DNA of 24,480 bases from Proteobacteria bacterium CAG:495 (GTDB lineage Bacteria > Pseudomonadota > Alphaproteobacteria > RF32 > CAG-239): contig HF995264.1 of the NCBI GenBank assembly GCA_000432275.1, forward strand, positions 1 to 24,480, written 5' to 3'. A program made the position numbers and the translations under genes. The notes under the pieces are model-generated. The model was given only the letters and a program-made list of their open reading frames with translations, did no database searches and was not told the origin of the DNA. Below, piece by piece: positions 22,631 to 24,480 of this stretch; position 1 is the first letter of the stretch, and every line of letters starts with the position of its first letter.

Positions 22631-22651
22631 AAGCCCCGTGTTGCGGGGCTT
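22631..22651 (-). terminator. Hairpin after the SH3 gene
   Basis: AAGCCCCG / CGGGGCTT, an 8-base-pair GC-rich stem directly after the stop. The minus-strand sequence that follows (ACTCTTTATTG) has only a short T run, so termination may be weak. Confidence 0.55.
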
Positions 22652-22654
22652 AAA

Positions 22655-23161
22655 CTAGTCGATAATTTCTTCCGGATAAATGCCGTAAAGGTTTTGCCGC
22701 GGCACCCATCCCGTAATCGAAGCAAACTTAATTTTGCAGAAACTGTTGTTGACCGGACATTTTTCAATTTCGCCGACAACTTCGTCCTCAACTTTGGCAA
22801 TGATTTTGGCCTTAAAGTCGTCTTTGGCGTAAACGTTGTTTTCACCCGGGGTGATAACCTTGACGGATCTTTTGCCTGAGAGCATGGATTTATGAACCCA
22901 GGATTCCGAACCCTGCCAGTCTTTGATTTTTCGCCACAATTCAAATTCGGCGATAATCTCGACCGGAGCAGATTTCTGCATATACACCCATTCTATCGGA
23001 TAACGGGCACCGGGGCCGGAGCGGGCGTTGATATGGTTAGAACGTAAAGATACAAAGCGCGGTATCGTCAGGCCGGTTTCGCCCTCGTCGGCGGGTCCCT
23101 GTGCCCGGACCGGGCTGAAAGAAATCATCAGTAGAGCCAGTACACTAAAGATTATCCTCAT
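22655..23161 (-). CDS. Exported protein with SH3-like domains
   Basis: 168 residues. Signal peptide at residues 1-20 (RIIFSVLALLMISFSPVRA). Mature protein carries a bacterial SH3 domain at about 35-95, with LRSNHINARSGPGARYPIEWVY as its start in shortened form NARSGPG, and WRKIKDWQGSESWVHKSMLS at its end. A second, related domain lies at about 98-160 (NNVYAKDD...GWVPRQNLYGIYP). This layout is the SH3_4/DUF1058 family common in Alphaproteobacteria, thought to act in the periplasm, possibly on peptidoglycan; no enzyme domain is attached. AAGGTGG precedes the start. It is divergent from the M20 peptidase gene. Confidence 0.88.
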   Translation of the reverse strand: MRIIFSVLALLMISFSPVRAQGPADEGETGLTIPRFVSLRSNHINARSGPGARYPIEWVYMQKSAPVEIIAEFELWRKIKDWQGSESWVHKSMLSGKRSVKVITPGENNVYAKDDFKAKIIAKVEDEVVGEIEKCPVNNSFCKIKFASITGWVPRQNLYGIYPEEIID

Positions 23162-23183
23162 TTTTAACCACCTTCTTAATTTT

Positions 23184-23211
23184 TTGTTATTCTATTGAGG
23201 AATATTATGAC
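23184..23211 (+). promoter_or_regulatory. Candidate promoter of the M20 peptidase gene
   Basis: TTGTTA (23184-23189), 16-base spacer, TATGAC (23206-23211). A TATGAT at 23216-23221 is a stronger -10 but its best -35 gives a 15-base spacer. Confidence 0.4.
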
Positions 23212-23265
23212 TACATATGATGAATAAAACGTAAAAATATAACAAAATATATAGAGGGAAAAATA

Positions 23266-24375
23266 ATGGATGTAATCGATTTGGCGCAAAAGCTTATCCG
23301 TTTCCGCACGGAGACCGGTAATCACGGAGAAATCATGAAGTGTCTGAAATTTGTTAAGTCTTTGCCGGAATTGCACGATGCAAAAATAGACATTTTTGAA
23401 AAAGATAATCTGGCTCCGGTTATTTTTATCCGCAATACCGAGAGCGAGGCTTTTGACGTGTTGGTTTTGGGACATCTTGATGTCGTCCCCGCCGCGGAAG
23501 AAATGTTTACTCCTGTTGTCAAAGACGGTCGGATGTATGGGCGCGGCACTTTGGATATGAAGTCTTTTGCCGCCGTTGCCCTCAATTCCATGGCTTATGT
23601 CCTGAAGCGTAAATTACCGCTTAACTTTGGCGTGATATTGTCAACCGATGAGGAAAAAGGCAGTAAGGGAACGGAAGCTTTTCTGGCGGCACATCCCAAA
23701 ATCAGCGCCGAAATCGTACTGGACAATGATGTTGGCGGCGATATTCAAAAAATCGTAAGCAAATGTAAAAATCCGGTCTTTGTCAAAATCATTGCCGAAG
23801 GGCAGGAAGCACACGGTTCAACGCCGTGGGAAGGCATTGATGCCAATGAGATAATGCTGCAAACTCTGGCTAACATCCGGAAATACTATCCTTATTATGC
23901 TCAAAACGGTGTTAATCCCGAAAACAAATGGGTTGATACGGTTCATTTTGCTAAAATCTGCGGCGGCGACGTTTCCAATATTATTTCCCGCTATTGCGAA
24001 GCTTTGTGTGATTTCCGTTTGGTTGAAACCAGCACCACTGCCGATTTGAGAAAAAATCTGGATAAATGTATGGTTGCCGGCGTACGTTATGTTATTGTCT
24101 CTGAAAGCACACCGGTGGTTATGTCTGAGGACAATCCGCATATTTTGGAATATAAAAAGTTTGCCGAAGACATTTTGGGGCGTCCGATAGAGTTTGAACA
24201 TATCGGCGGCGCCACCGATTCTCGTGAATTTGCAATCAAAGGTTCTACCGTGATTATGCATTCCGGCACCGGTGAGGGAATGCACGCCGACGGTGAATAT
24301 GTCGAAATCGATTCTGTAAAGCAGATTGCCGACATTCAAATCAAATTTCTTGAAAAGTTGGCCGGAGAAAAATAA
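23266..24375 (+). CDS. M20-family amidohydrolase/peptidase (ArgE/DapE-like)
   Basis: 369 residues. The binuclear-zinc ligands are visible: GHLDVVP (His70), GRGTLDMK (Asp97, bridging), STDEEKGSKG (Glu129 catalytic, Glu130), VLDND (Asp153 or 155) and the C-terminal MHADGEYV (His340). A dimerisation (lid) domain occupies about 165-280, beginning FVKIIAEGQEAHGSTP with its conserved histidine. The family removes acyl groups from N-acyl amino acids or cleaves dipeptides. The Asp in place of Glu at the fourth ligand fits peptidase-T or CPG2-type members better than classical DapE, so I do not assign a symbol. There is no signal peptide. AGAGGG lies about 7 bases upstream. It is divergent from the SH3 gene. 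Confidence 0.88.
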   Translation: MDVIDLAQKLIRFRTETGNHGEIMKCLKFVKSLPELHDAKIDIFEKDNLAPVIFIRNTESEAFDVLVLGHLDVVPAAEEMFTPVVKDGRMYGRGTLDMKSFAAVALNSMAYVLKRKLPLNFGVILSTDEEKGSKGTEAFLAAHPKISAEIVLDNDVGGDIQKIVSKCKNPVFVKIIAEGQEAHGSTPWEGIDANEIMLQTLANIRKYYPYYAQNGVNPENKWVDTVHFAKICGGDVSNIISRYCEALCDFRLVETSTTADLRKNLDKCMVAGVRYVIVSESTPVVMSEDNPHILEYKKFAEDILGRPIEFEHIGGATDSREFAIKGSTVIMHSGTGEGMHADGEYVEIDSVKQIADIQIKFLEKLAGEK

Positions 24376-24382
24376 ATCGCTC

Positions 24383-24411
24383 TTGCTAATTTAAGCTTTT
24401 CAGTTTATAAA
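24383..24411 (+). promoter_or_regulatory. Promoter of tRNA-Arg
   Basis: TTGCTA (24383-24388), 17-base spacer, TATAAA (24406-24411), about 10 bases before the tRNA. Confidence 0.6.
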
Positions 24412-24420
24412 AATGGCAAC

Positions 24421-24480
24421 GCCGGCGTAGCTCATCAGGATAGAGCAACAGTTTCCTAAACTGTGGGTAGTGGGTTCGAG
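24421..24480 (+). tRNA. tRNA-Arg (anticodon CCT), cut by window end
   Basis: The 5' acceptor strand GCCGGCG, D stem GCTC/GAGC and anticodon stem ACAGT/ACTGT around TTCCTAA (anticodon CCT, arginine AGG) are present, then the variable loop and the start of the T arm (GTGGG TTCGAG). The 3' acceptor strand lies beyond the window. Confidence 0.92.

Noticed and set aside
1..24480. CRISPR array, insertion sequence or prophage
   Set aside because: No regularly spaced direct repeats, transposase, integrase or phage structural genes were found. tRNA ends here show no duplicated attachment sites.

Overview
The window looks like part of the chromosome of a low-GC Gram-negative bacterium, most likely an uncultured, host-associated alphaproteobacterium. 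Outer-membrane proteins with a C-terminal phenylalanine and an autotransporter show the outer membrane. Two SH3-like modules in a small exported protein and a NoeA-like methyltransferase point to Alphaproteobacteria. The placement is inference from gene content and codon use; no marker gene settles it. Promoters that can be read have a -35 near TTGCAA, TTGACA or TTGTCA, a 16-17 base spacer, and a -10 often of the form TATGAT.

Layout, left to right. Positions 1-2880 hold the 3' end of a leucine-rich-repeat-like protein, tRNA-Val(GAC), and two adjacent paralogous genes of unknown function that together carry three copies of one module. Positions 2900-4880 are a compact housekeeping operon: murI (glutamate racemase, supplying D-glutamate for peptidoglycan), a GNAT acetyltransferase and a histidine phosphatase. 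Two small membrane proteins of unknown function follow, then gpsA (phospholipid backbone synthesis) and a small unknown gene, both on the minus strand. Positions 7460-9930 carry an exported nitroreductase-like protein and a two-gene operon of an HSL-type alpha/beta hydrolase and a pirin. Next are a small outer-membrane beta-barrel protein and, convergent to it, a two-gene minus-strand unit with a predicted HExxH metallopeptidase. A CPA2-type cation/proton antiporter and tRNA-Ser(GGA) come next.

Positions 14610-17692 are the most system-like part: three overlapping genes coding for a membrane-anchored alkaline-phosphatase-superfamily enzyme, a 65-residue YIDLGTGS membrane protein, and a protein that joins a kinase-like N-terminal region to a NoeA-like SAM methyltransferase. 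Overlapping stops and starts imply coupled translation, and the content suggests modification of a surface glycan or lipid. It is followed by a large autotransporter with a repeat-rich beta-helix passenger (17782-21060). The right end has a VOC/glyoxalase protein, a formyltransferase that is not typical Fmt, an exported SH3 protein, an M20 metallopeptidase and a truncated tRNA-Arg(CCT). I see no phage, insertion sequence, integrase or CRISPR array.
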